DNA of 43,738 nucleotides, taken from NCBI GenBank assembly GCA_964559535.1, contig CAZLIC010000030.1:1-43738 (forward strand), read 5' to 3'. The notes under the pieces were generated by a model. It saw nothing but the letters and a program-made list of their open reading frames with translations. It had not been told where the DNA came from and searched no databases. Below are positions 31,827 through 39,897 of the stretch, piece by piece. The DNA is from CAZLIC01 sp964559535. GTDB lineage: Bacteria; Pseudomonadota; Alphaproteobacteria; Rhodobacterales; Rhodobacteraceae. Position numbers and translations under genes: made by a program. Position 1 is the first letter of the stretch. The number at the start of each line of letters is the position of its first letter.

Positions 31827-32873
31827 CTATTCCGCCGCCATCGGGCGGCGGATGCGTTCGCGTCGCGCGCGGTCGGTCGCTTCCAGCTGCGCCAGCACTG
31901 CCAGCAGCGCGTCCGACCGGGCCGGGCGCGGGGCCGGACGGGCCGCGGCCTCGACCAGAAAGGCGGTTTCGGCAGCGGGCGGTGCGTGCAGGCGGGCGGG
32001 CAGCGGCGCAACCAGCGTGACCGTGGCATCCAGCCCCGCCCGCGCCAGCAACGCAAGCTTCCATGCCGCCGACGTCGAGGCGCGCACTGTCACGCTGTCA
32101 AAACCGTTCTCTGCCACGACCGCGCCGATTGCCCCATAAATCCGCCCGGCCGCCGCAATGCCGGGGCGGCAGCTTCGCGGCAGGGCCGGAACCCCGCCCG
32201 TTGCGCGACGGTACAGGGCTTCTGCGCGGTCCAGAAGCCGCGCCGTCAGGTGCCGGACCGCAAGGGTCGGCCGCGGATCGGCAAGGAACCGCTCCGGCAC
32301 CACCCCCACTTCGTCCAGCCAGTCCAGCGGCAGGTACAGCCGCCCCGCCCGCGCATCCTCGCCCACATCGCGGGCAATGTTCGTCAGCTGCATCGCCAGA
32401 CCCAGGTCGCAGGCCCGTGCCAGCGCATCGCGGTCGCGCACGCCCATCAGCACACACATCATCGCGCCCACGGTGGCCGCGACCCGCGCCGCATAGTCCA
32501 GCACCCCCGGAAACGACTCGTACCGCCGCCCCACCGCATCCCAGGCAAAGCCCTCCAGCAGCGCCTCGGGCAAGGCGCGCGGCATGTCGAAACCGGCAAC
32601 CACGGCGGCAAAGGCCCGGTCGGGTGCGGCATCCAGCGGGTTGCCCGCATAGACCCGGTCCAGCCGGTCGCGCAGCGCCAGCACGGCTGCCACCCGGTCG
32701 CGCCCTTCGTCCACCGCGTCGTCCGCGATCCGGCAAAAGGCGTAAAGCGCCAGCGCCGGGTCGCGCACCCGTGCAGGCAGCAGGCGCGAGGCGGCGTGAA
32801 AGGAATAGGACCCGGTCCGGATCGCCGCCCGGCATTCCGCCAGCGCATCGGCAGGGATCACCACGCGTGTCAC
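31827..32873 (-). CDS. crtB: Phytoene synthase
   Basis: Condenses two geranylgeranyl diphosphates to phytoene, the first carotenoid-specific step. 348 residues, with the trans-isoprenyl diphosphate synthase motifs: RTGSYSFHAASRLLP near the N-terminus, the first Asp-rich site FCRIADDAVDEG and the second NIARDVGEDARAGRLYLP. The start is GTG at 32873, with GGAGG five bases upstream. It is downstream of crtI on the same strand (85 bases, holding a repeat) and converges with the RTX gene, the stops being 3 bases apart. Confidence 0.96.
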   Translation of the reverse strand: MTRVVIPADALAECRAAIRTGSYSFHAASRLLPARVRDPALALYAFCRIADDAVDEGRDRVAAVLALRDRLDRVYAGNPLDAAPDRAFAAVVAGFDMPRALPEALLEGFAWDAVGRRYESFPGVLDYAARVAATVGAMMCVLMGVRDRDALARACDLGLAMQLTNIARDVGEDARAGRLYLPLDWLDEVGVVPERFLADPRPTLAVRHLTARLLDRAEALYRRATGGVPALPRSCRPGIAAAGRIYGAIGAVVAENGFDSVTVRASTSAAWKLALLARAGLDATVTLVAPLPARLHAPPAAETAFLVEAAARPAPRPARSDALLAVLAQLEATDRARRERIRRPMAAE

Positions 32874-32900
32874 GCCCGCCTCCCTGCCGGAAGGGCGCCT

Positions 32901-32940
32901 CCTGTCCCCGTTGTGGGGAGGGGATGGGGGTGGGGGGCCC
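32901..32940. repeat. G-rich repeat-like element between crtI and crtB
   Basis: The crtI-crtB gap contains CCCCGTTGTGGGG (a 4-bp stem) followed by alternating G-runs (GGGGATGGGGGTGGGGGG) on the plus strand. The arrangement resembles a small interspersed repeat common in alphaproteobacterial intergenic regions, recalled from memory and not checked. The G-runs could also form a quadruplex in the plus strand, the template strand for crtB. Confidence 0.5.
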
Positions 32941-32958
32941 GCGAAAAGACAAACACCA

Positions 32959-34542
32959 TCATTCCGCCGCCTGCACCCGCTGCGCCCGCCGCGGCATGGC
33001 CCGCGCCGCGGGCTGCGGCGGCCCGGCGTCAGGCACCAGCTTGGACAACACCTCGGCACTGGCCACCACACCCGGCAGCCCGGCCCCCGGATGCGTGCCC
33101 GCCCCCACCAGATACAGCCCCGGCAGTTCCTCGCTTACATTGTGCGGGCGGAACCAGGCCGACTGCAGGATGCGCGGCTCGATCGAGAAGCCAGACCCCA
33201 GCGGCGACAGATAGCGTTCGCGAAATGTCTCGGGCGTGAAGACCAGGCTTTCCGTCACATGGGCGTCCAGCCCGGGCAGCAGCCGGTCCTCCAGCATGGC
33301 CAGCATCCGCTGCCTGTAGGGTTCGGCCTCAGCCTCCCAGTCCACCGCGTTGGCGTGGCCCAGGTGCGGCACGGGCGACAGGGCATAGAAGGTGTCGCCA
33401 TCGGGTGGTGCCGCCGTGGGGTCGGTGACCGAGGGGCGATGCACGTACAGGCTCATGTCCGGTGCCAGGCGGCCTGCGATGAAGATGTCCCTGATGTGGT
33501 CGCGGTAGCGCGGACCGACGACGATGCTGTGATGCCCCACCTCTGGCCACTTGCCGCGCGTGCCGCGGGTGCCGAAGTACCAGACGAACAGCCCCATCGA
33601 CCAGCGCGCCCGTGCCAGCCGCGCCGTGGTCCAGCGCCGCCGCGGATGGTTGCGCAGCAGGCGGTCATAGGTGTGGCCCGCATCGGCGTTGGAAATCACC
33701 ACCTCGGCCGGAATCACTCGCCCGTCGGTCAGCCGCACGCCCCGCGCCCGCCCACCCTGCACCAGCACCTCGTCGGCCTCGGCGCCATACTCGACGCGCC
33801 CGCCCTGATCCTGCACCACCCGCGCCATGGCTTCGGCCAATGCCGCCACGCCGCCCATCGCGTAGTGCACGCCAAAGGCCGCCTCCAGATGGTTCACCAG
33901 GATGTACATCGACGTGACATGGAAGGGATCGCCGCCGATGAACAGAGGATGGAACGACAGCGCGAACCGCAGCCGTTCGTCCTTCACCCGCCCCGCCGCA
34001 TGGGCATAGACCGACCGGTCCGCGCGCATCCGGGCGAAGGTCGGCAGCACCTGGATCAGGTCCATCAGCCGGTTCATCGGCCGCCGTCCCAGATCCTCAT
34101 AGCCGAACCAGTAGCGCGCCTCCGACTCTTTGATGAACCGGTCGTATCCCGGCAGGTCACCCGGCGACATCCGCGCCACCTCGGCCCGCGTGTCGGTCGC
34201 CCTGGGGTGCGCGGTGAAGGACGAGCCATCCGGCCACATGATGCGGTAGAAGGGGTCCAGCGGCCGCAGGTCCACATCCGCCGCCATGTCGCGCCCGCAG
34301 GCCGCCCACAGGTCACGCAGGCCCTGCGGCACGGTCACGATGGTCGGCCCCAGGTCAAACCGGTGCCCGCCCTGATGGATGGCCGAGCCGCGACCGCCCG
34401 GGCTGTCCAGCCTGTCCACCACGGTGACGCTGTATCCCTTGGCGCCCAGGCGCATCGCCGCAGCCAGCCCGCCAACCCCCGCGCCAATCACGACGGCACG
34501 CGCCGCTGAGGGATCTTCGGGGTCCGGGCGTTCGCTGCGCAT
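32959..34542 (-). CDS. crtI: Phytoene desaturase (neurosporene-forming type)
   Basis: FAD-dependent desaturase that converts phytoene stepwise, in Rhodobacter to neurosporene. 527 residues from this start. The dinucleotide-binding motif is VVIGAGVGGLAAAMRLGAKG near the N-terminus; RFALSFHPLFIGGDPF, SNADAGHTYDRLLRN and the C-terminal LYLVGAGTHPGAGLPGV are typical of bacterial CrtI. In-frame ATGs at 34572 and 34659 exist, but the first lies inside a PpsR-type site and the second in the crtA leader, so 34542 is preferred. Confidence 0.96.
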   Translation of the reverse strand: MRSERPDPEDPSAARAVVIGAGVGGLAAAMRLGAKGYSVTVVDRLDSPGGRGSAIHQGGHRFDLGPTIVTVPQGLRDLWAACGRDMAADVDLRPLDPFYRIMWPDGSSFTAHPRATDTRAEVARMSPGDLPGYDRFIKESEARYWFGYEDLGRRPMNRLMDLIQVLPTFARMRADRSVYAHAAGRVKDERLRFALSFHPLFIGGDPFHVTSMYILVNHLEAAFGVHYAMGGVAALAEAMARVVQDQGGRVEYGAEADEVLVQGGRARGVRLTDGRVIPAEVVISNADAGHTYDRLLRNHPRRRWTTARLARARWSMGLFVWYFGTRGTRGKWPEVGHHSIVVGPRYRDHIRDIFIAGRLAPDMSLYVHRPSVTDPTAAPPDGDTFYALSPVPHLGHANAVDWEAEAEPYRQRMLAMLEDRLLPGLDAHVTESLVFTPETFRERYLSPLGSGFSIEPRILQSAWFRPHNVSEELPGLYLVGAGTHPGAGLPGVVASAEVLSKLVPDAGPPQPAARAMPRRAQRVQAAE

Positions 34543-34553
34543 GTCGCCTACTC

Positions 34554-34571
34554 TGTCCAGTTTGGTTGACA
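34554..34571. promoter_or_regulatory. PpsR/CrtJ-type operator, crtI-proximal
   Basis: TGT-CCAGTTTGGTTG-ACA matches TGT-N12-ACA, the consensus for the aerobic photosynthesis-gene repressor PpsR/CrtJ. It is 12 bases upstream of the chosen crtI start and overlaps a perfect TTGACA on the plus strand. Function is inferred from motif and position. Confidence 0.75.
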
Positions 34572-34629
34572 TTAACGGCGTCAGCCGCGCCCGGCAACCG
34601 CCAATGCGCTTCCCATTCACGCACAAACC

Positions 34630-34647
34630 TGTCAATCTGGCCTTACA
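34630..34647. promoter_or_regulatory. PpsR/CrtJ-type operator, crtA-proximal
   Basis: TGT-CAATCTGGCCTT-ACA is a second exact TGT-N12-ACA site, centred 76 bases from the first and 30 bases before the crtA start. Paired sites in the crtA-crtI region are the known arrangement in Rhodobacter and would let the repressor act on both directions. Confidence 0.75.
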
Positions 34648-34676
34648 ACTTTGGGCCAACGCCCCGCGGATACCAC

Positions 34677-35396
34677 ATGCAGGCCGTCACCCTCTCGCTC
34701 TTCCGATTCGACCGGACCCGCGACCGGCTGTGGGTCATCGGGCAGATGGCGCTGGCGCGCATGGCCATGGCCCGCATGCAGGACGCGACCTTCTGGAAGC
34801 TCTGCGGATCGGGCACCGGCGAAGGCTTCACCCCGCGCCCCAACTGGTCGGTCTGGGCCATCCTGGCCTGCTGGCCCGACGTCGGCACCGCCCGTGCCAG
34901 GCTGGCCGACGCGCCTGTCTATGGCCGCTGGCGCGCCCGCGCGGCCGAACACTTCACCCTCTTCCTCACCCCCGTCTCTGCCCGCGGGCAATGGTCGGGG
35001 CAGGAACCCTTCCAGCCTGCCCCGCATGCGGAAGGCCCGCTGGCCGCGCTGACGCGCGCCACGGTCCGCCCCCGCGCGCTGACCGGCTTCTGGGGCCGCG
35101 TGCCCGACATCTCGGCGGTGATCGGCGCCGACCCCAACGTCGCCTTCAAGATCGGCATCGGCGAGGTGCCGATGCTGCATCAGGTCACCTTCTCGGTCTG
35201 GCCCGATGCCGCCGCCATGGCCGCCTTCGCGCGCGGCAACGGCCCCCACGCCCGGGCCATCCGCGCCGTGCGCGAAGGCCAGTGGTTCCGCGAGGAACTC
35301 TATGCCCGCTTCCGTGTGCTGGGCACCAGCGGCCACTGGTCGGCGGCGCCCCACCTGCACCGCCTGCCCCACCCCCTGCCGGAGTTTGCTGCATGA
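34677..35396 (+). CDS. crtA: Spheroidene monooxygenase
   Basis: Oxygenates spheroidene to spheroidenone, the red carotenoid made when oxygen is present. 239 residues, the usual length. Family sequence is clear: TLSLFRFDRTRDRLWVIGQM, FWKLCGSGTGEGFTP, FLTPVSARGQW and FKIGIGEVPMLHQVTFSVWP. The ATG at 34677 gives the normal N-terminus; the longer in-frame start at 34566 would run through the regulatory region. The stop overlaps the bchI ATG, so carotenoid and bacteriochlorophyll genes share a transcript. Confidence 0.96.
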   Translation: MQAVTLSLFRFDRTRDRLWVIGQMALARMAMARMQDATFWKLCGSGTGEGFTPRPNWSVWAILACWPDVGTARARLADAPVYGRWRARAAEHFTLFLTPVSARGQWSGQEPFQPAPHAEGPLAALTRATVRPRALTGFWGRVPDISAVIGADPNVAFKIGIGEVPMLHQVTFSVWPDAAAMAAFARGNGPHARAIRAVREGQWFREELYARFRVLGTSGHWSAAPHLHRLPHPLPEFAA

Positions 35397-36424
35397 CCGC
35401 GCAAGCCATAGCCCTCGGCCCACAGCCTTTCCCCTTTGCCGCCATCGTCGGGCAGGAAGAGATGAAGCGCGCGCTGGTGCTGACCGCCATCGACCCCGGC
35501 ATCGGTGGCGTGCTGGTGTTCGGCGACCGCGGCACCGGAAAATCCACCGCCGTCCGCGCGCTGGCTTACCTGCTGCCGCCGATCAAGGCCGTGGCGGGCT
35601 GCCCGGTCAACTCGGCCCGCGTCGAAGACGTGCCCGCATGGGCCAACGTCACCGACCTGCGCATCGTCACGAAGCCCACCCCCGTGGTGGACCTGCCGCT
35701 GGGCGCCACAGAAGACCGCGTGACGGGTGCCCTGGACATCGAGCGCGCGCTGACGCGCGGCGAAAAGGCCTTCGAAGCCGGGCTTCTGGGCCGGGCCAAC
35801 CGCGGCTACCTCTACATCGACGAGGCGAACCTGCTGGAAGACCACATCGTCGACCTGCTGCTCGACGTGGCGCAGTCTGGCGAGAACGTGGTCGAACGCG
35901 AGGGGCTTTCGATCCGCCACCCCGCCCGCTTCGTGCTGGTGGGCTCGGGCAACCCCGAGGAAGGCGAATTGCGCCCGCAGCTGCTGGACCGGTTCGGCCT
36001 GTCGGTCGAGGTGACGTCGCCCCGCGACGTGGCCACGCGGGTCGAGGTGATCCGCCGCCGCGATGCCTTCGACCGCGACCGCGATGCCTTCATGAAGAAG
36101 TGGCGCCCCAAGGACGCCGCCGTGCGCAAGCAGATCCTTGCCGCGCGCGAGGTTCTGCCCACGCTGAAGACACCGGACCGGGTGCTGGAAGACTGCGCCA
36201 CCCTGTGCATTGCCCTGGGGTCGGACGGATTGCGGGGCGAACTGACCCTGTTGCGCGCCGCCCGCACGCTGGCCGCCTGGGAGGCCGCGCCCGCCGTCAC
36301 CCGCAGCCACCTGCGCGCCGTTGCCGCCTCGGCCCTGCGCCACCGCCTGCGCCGCGACCCGCTGGACGAGGCCGGCAGCACCACCCGCGTCGCGCGCCTG
36401 CTGGACGAGGTGCTGCCGGGATGA
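35393..36424 (+). CDS. bchI: Magnesium chelatase subunit I
   Basis: AAA+ ATPase subunit that, with BchD, drives insertion of Mg2+ into protoporphyrin IX by BchH, the first step unique to bacteriochlorophyll. 343 residues. Walker A is GDRGTGKST (about residues 44-52), Walker B is LYIDEANLLEDH (about 141-152), followed by SGNPEEGELRPQLLDRFG, which holds the sensor region and arginine-finger area. The ATG overlaps the crtA stop. It ends in ATGA at the junction altered by the palindrome at 36443. Confidence 0.97.
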   Translation: MTAQAIALGPQPFPFAAIVGQEEMKRALVLTAIDPGIGGVLVFGDRGTGKSTAVRALAYLLPPIKAVAGCPVNSARVEDVPAWANVTDLRIVTKPTPVVDLPLGATEDRVTGALDIERALTRGEKAFEAGLLGRANRGYLYIDEANLLEDHIVDLLLDVAQSGENVVEREGLSIRHPARFVLVGSGNPEEGELRPQLLDRFGLSVEVTSPRDVATRVEVIRRRDAFDRDRDAFMKKWRPKDAAVRKQILAAREVLPTLKTPDRVLEDCATLCIALGSDGLRGELTLLRAARTLAAWEAAPAVTRSHLRAVAASALRHRLRRDPLDEAGSTTRVARLLDEVLPG

Positions 36425-36442
36425 CCCCTGCGCGCCGCGACC

Positions 36443-36492
36443 CAAATTCCTTGAAGAAAGGAATTTGCAAATTCCTTTCTTCAAGGAATTTG
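36443..36492. repeat. 50-bp perfect palindrome at the bchI/bchD junction
   Basis: Two 25-base arms (36443-36467 and 36468-36492) are exact reverse complements with no spacer. Each arm is itself a hairpin: CAAATTCCTT-GAAGA-AAGGAATTTG. It is strikingly A/T-rich against the surrounding sequence. It lies between the ATG that overlaps the bchI stop and the body of bchD. That ATG is out of frame with bchD now, but would be in frame if exactly 50 bases were absent. The right end gives AAGGA and the G of a GTG start. Confidence 0.95.
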
Positions 36493-38183
36493 TGCCCCGC
36501 CGCGGGGCCGACGTGACGGCCGGGCTGCCCTGGGCCCACGCTGAATCCGCCGTCACCCTGCTGGCGGTCGATCCGCAGGGCCTGGGCGGTCTCTGGCTGC
36601 GCGCCCGCGCGGGCCCGGTGCGCGACCGGCTGGTGGATGGCCTGAAATCGCTGCCCCTTCCCCTGCGTCGCATCCACCCTGCCATCGCCGACGATGCCCT
36701 GTTCGGCGGGATCGACCTGTCGGCCTCGCTCGCGGCCGGGGCAAAGGTCCTTTCCAGCGGCCTTCTTGCGCAACACCCGGCGCTTCTCCTGTCCATGGCC
36801 GAACGCGCACCGGCGGGTCTCGGAAGTCGCCTTGGCCAATGGCTCGACACCGGCGCGGGACCGGTGATCGCGATGGACGAGGGAACCGAGGACGAGGCGC
36901 CGCCGCTGGCGCTGACCGAACGCCTTGCGCTGTTCCTCGACCTTCACCCCATCTCCCCCTCGCAGTCCCGCGACATCCCCTGGGATGCCGGGCGGCTGGC
37001 CGCCGCCCGCGAACGCCTGCCCTTCGTCGAAACGCCCAGGGACATCCTGCCCCAGCTGGTGAAGCTGGCCGCGGAACTGGGCATCGGTTCCCTCCGCGCG
37101 CCGCTCTTTGCCCTTGCTGCCGCCCGCGCCTCGGCTGCCTTCCGCGGCGCGCTGCGCGTCACCGCCGAAGACGTGTCGCTGGCCGCGGGCCTGACCTTTG
37201 CCCACCGCACCACGCAATTGCCCAAGGCGGCCGACGCCGAACCGCCGCCCCCACCGCCCGAAGACCAGCCCGATCAGGACGGCGAACAGACCGGCCCCGG
37301 CGAAGCCACCATCCCCGACGACGTGCTGCTGGAGGCCGTGAAGGCCGCACTTCCGCCCGATGTGCTGGGCCGACTGGCCGCTGCCCGCTCGGCGCGCGGT
37401 GCGCGCGGCAGCGGCAGCGGCGACGTGCAGCGCGGCAACCGCCGCGGCCGCCCCCTGCCCCCCCGCGCGGGCCCCCCCGACGGCCAGGCCCGGATTGACC
37501 CTGTGGCCACCCTGCGCGCTGCCGCCCCCTGGCAAACCATCCGCGCCCGCCTGACGCCAGATCGCACCGGCCTGCACATCCGCCCCGCCGACATCCGCCT
37601 TCGCCGGTTCGAGGAACGCTCGGACCGCCTGCTGATCTTCGCCGTCGATGCCTCGGGCTCGTCGGCCCTCGCCCGTCTGGCCGAGGCGAAGGGCGCCGTC
37701 GAACTCCTGCTGGCCGAGGCCTATGCGCGACGCGACCACGTGGCGCTGGTGGCCTTCCGCGGCCAGGGTGCCGACCTGCTGTTGCCTCCCACCCGCTCGC
37801 TGGTGCAGGCCAAGCGGCGCCTTGCGGGCCTTCCGGGCGGCGGCGCCACACCGCTGGCCCACGGCCTTGCCGCGGCGCTGGACCTTGCCCGCCATGCCCG
37901 CGGCAGGGGCCTGACGCCCACGCTGGCATTGCTGACCGACGGCCGCGGCAACATCGCGCTGGACGGCAGCGCCAACCGGGCGCAAGCCGCCGAAGATGCC
38001 CGCAAGACTGCGCGCGCCCTGGCCGCCCTGCGGATTCCCGGTGTGGTGATCGACACCGCCATGCGCGCTCAGCCCGACCTGCGCGCGCTGGCCGATGCGC
38101 TGCGGGCGCTTTACATCGCCTTGCCGCGCGCCGACAGCCGCCGACTTGCGGGCGCCCTTTCCGGTGCGCTGAACGCCGCATGA
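36492..38183 (+). CDS. bchD: Magnesium chelatase subunit D
   Basis: Partner of BchI in the chelatase motor. 563 residues from this start: an AAA-like N-terminal domain without a Walker A, an acidic/Pro linker (EPPPPPPEDQP, about residue 250), and a von Willebrand A domain with the MIDAS-type VDASGSSA (about residue 384). The start is uncertain. The ATG at 36421, overlapping the bchI stop, runs to a stop at 36516 in another frame. GTG at 36492 follows AAGGA by four bases; GTG at 36513 is the alternative. The stop overlaps the bchO ATG. Confidence 0.93.
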   Translation: MPRRGADVTAGLPWAHAESAVTLLAVDPQGLGGLWLRARAGPVRDRLVDGLKSLPLPLRRIHPAIADDALFGGIDLSASLAAGAKVLSSGLLAQHPALLLSMAERAPAGLGSRLGQWLDTGAGPVIAMDEGTEDEAPPLALTERLALFLDLHPISPSQSRDIPWDAGRLAAARERLPFVETPRDILPQLVKLAAELGIGSLRAPLFALAAARASAAFRGALRVTAEDVSLAAGLTFAHRTTQLPKAADAEPPPPPPEDQPDQDGEQTGPGEATIPDDVLLEAVKAALPPDVLGRLAAARSARGARGSGSGDVQRGNRRGRPLPPRAGPPDGQARIDPVATLRAAAPWQTIRARLTPDRTGLHIRPADIRLRRFEERSDRLLIFAVDASGSSALARLAEAKGAVELLLAEAYARRDHVALVAFRGQGADLLLPPTRSLVQAKRRLAGLPGGGATPLAHGLAAALDLARHARGRGLTPTLALLTDGRGNIALDGSANRAQAAEDARKTARALAALRIPGVVIDTAMRAQPDLRALADALRALYIALPRADSRRLAGALSGALNAA

Positions 38184-39055
38184 CCGCACCGCCCGACCTT
38201 CCGGCAGACTGGCCCCTGCGCGACCATTCCGCCGCCGTCGCCTGCCCGCCGCACCGCTGGCACGTCCAGACGCTGGGCCACGGTCCGACGCTGCTGTTGC
38301 TGCATGGGGCGGGTGGCGCCACGCATTCGTGGCGCCACCTCGCGCCCCTTCTGGCCCCCCGCTTCCGGCTGCTGATGCCCGACCTGCCGGGCCATGGCTT
38401 CTCCCGGCGGGGCAACCGCAGCCGCCTGGGCCTTGACGGCATGGCGGAAGACACCATCAGGCTACTGCATCACCTTGGCGAAACACCGCAGGCCGTCGTC
38501 GGCCATTCCGCAGGGGCCGCCATCGCCCTGCGCATGGCGGAAACCCTGCCGCTGCACGCCGTGATCGGCATCAACGCGGCGCTGGGTCCGTTCGAAGGCA
38601 TCGCGGGCGTCATCTTCCCCGCCATGGCCCGCGCGCTGGCGCTGATCCCCTTCATCCCCACGGCCTTCTCGCGCCTGTCGGGCACACCGCAACGGGTGGC
38701 GGCGCTGATCGACAGCACCGGATCGCGGATCGACGCCCGGGGCCTCGACCTCTACCGCCGCCTCGTCGCCAACCCCGTGCATGTGGACGGAACGCTGGCC
38801 ATGATGTCGCAATGGCAGCTGGACGGCCTGCTTGCGCGCCTTCCGGCACTGTCCACCCCCACCCTGCTGATCGCCGCCGAAGACGACCGCACCGTCCCGC
38901 CCGACGTTTCCGCCCGCGCAGCGGCGCGGATGCCGGATGCCCGGCTGCTGTGCCTGACCGAAGGTGGCCATCTGGTGCACGAATCGCACGCAACCACCGT
39001 GGCCGAGGCCGTGACGGCCTTCCTGTCCGAAACCGGCGTCATGCCCGCGCGGTAG
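38180..39055 (+). CDS. bchO: Alpha/beta hydrolase BchO
   Basis: A 291-residue alpha/beta-hydrolase of the kind found beside bchD in photosynthesis clusters; its role in the chelatase step is proposed but not established. Nucleophile elbow GHSAGA with Ser110, oxyanion stretch LLHGAGGATHSW (about 40-51), and a catalytic His near the C-terminus (EGGHLVHE). It overlaps bchD as ATGA. It is the last recognisable photosynthesis gene on this side and converges with the next gene, 10 bases away. Confidence 0.93.
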   Translation: MTAPPDLPADWPLRDHSAAVACPPHRWHVQTLGHGPTLLLLHGAGGATHSWRHLAPLLAPRFRLLMPDLPGHGFSRRGNRSRLGLDGMAEDTIRLLHHLGETPQAVVGHSAGAAIALRMAETLPLHAVIGINAALGPFEGIAGVIFPAMARALALIPFIPTAFSRLSGTPQRVAALIDSTGSRIDARGLDLYRRLVANPVHVDGTLAMMSQWQLDGLLARLPALSTPTLLIAAEDDRTVPPDVSARAAARMPDARLLCLTEGGHLVHESHATTVAEAVTAFLSETGVMPAR

Positions 39056-39065
39056 ACACCTCGCG

Positions 39066-39830
39066 TCAGCCGCCGGTGAACCGCGGCGCCCGCTTCTCCT
39101 TGAAGGCAGCGATGCCCTCGGCAAAGTCTCGGGTCAAGCCGCAGCGCCCCTGCCATTCGGCCTCGACCTCCAGCTGCGCGGCCAGATCGTTCACCGCCCC
39201 CGCCCGCATCGCCGCCTTTACGCCGCGGATGGCCACAGTCGGCCCGTTCGCCAGATGCGCGGCACGCGCCTGCACCCGCGCTGCGAAGGCATCATCCGGC
39301 ACGGCCTCCCAGATCATTCCCCAATCGGCGGCCTGCCGCGCCGACACCGGCCCGGCAAACAGCGCCATCCCCATGGCCCGCGCCAGCCCCACCGACCGCG
39401 GCAAGGCCCAGGTGCCGCCCGCATCGGGGATCAGGCCGATCTTCGTGAAGGCCTGCACGAACACGGCGCTTTCCGCGGCAATCACCACGTCGCAGACCAG
39501 CGCCAGATTGGCCCCCGCCCCCGCCGCCACGCCGTTCACCGCGGCAATCACCGGCACCGGGCAATCGACAATGGCGCGCAGCATCGGCTCGTATTCCTCG
39601 CGCAGCACGCGCGACACATCGGCCGGCGAAATTCCCTCGCCCGACAGGTCCTGCCCCGAACAGAAGGCCCGGCCCGACCCCGTCAGCACCACCGCCCGCG
39701 CCGCGGCCGCATCGCGCAGCGCCGCGGTGATGCCCGCCCGCACATCGCGGTTCAGCGCATTCATCACCTGCGGGCGGTTCAGCGTGATCGTCACCACGCC
39801 GCCCGCTTCCGTCACCACCATATCGCCCAT
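39066..39830 (-). CDS. PaaG-like enoyl-CoA hydratase/isomerase
   Basis: A 254-residue crotonase-fold protein. Oxyanion-hole segments are CSGQDLSG (57-64) and GVAAGAGANLAL (100-111). In place of the hydratase Glu it carries Asp136 in IGLIPDAGGTWALPR, the arrangement of 1,2-epoxyphenylacetyl-CoA isomerase (PaaG). It may therefore be an isomerase rather than a hydratase. No other phenylacetate genes are in the window. ATG at 39830 has GGAGG five bases upstream; ATG at 39821 is also possible. Confidence 0.85.
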   Translation of the reverse strand: MGDMVVTEAGGVVTITLNRPQVMNALNRDVRAGITAALRDAAAARAVVLTGSGRAFCSGQDLSGEGISPADVSRVLREEYEPMLRAIVDCPVPVIAAVNGVAAGAGANLALVCDVVIAAESAVFVQAFTKIGLIPDAGGTWALPRSVGLARAMGMALFAGPVSARQAADWGMIWEAVPDDAFAARVQARAAHLANGPTVAIRGVKAAMRAGAVNDLAAQLEVEAEWQGRCGLTRDFAEGIAAFKEKRAPRFTGG

Positions 39831-39897
39831 CGCCGCCTCCCGCTGCCCGGCCGCACCCTAGCCGACGGGGCCCGAACCCGAAAAGCGGAACCCCGCG

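Noticed and set aside
34543..34572. crtI start at 34572
   Set aside because: The ATG lies in a PpsR-type operator, which should precede the coding region; 34542 gives a normal N-terminus.
36443..36492. Intrinsic terminator between bchI and bchD
   Set aside because: No T-run follows the stem, and termination here would cut off bchD and bchO. A stop-gap or translational effect is more likely.
36421..36516. ATG overlapping the bchI stop as the present bchD start
   Set aside because: It leads to a stop at 36516 in a frame different from bchD. It is kept only as the probable ancestral start.
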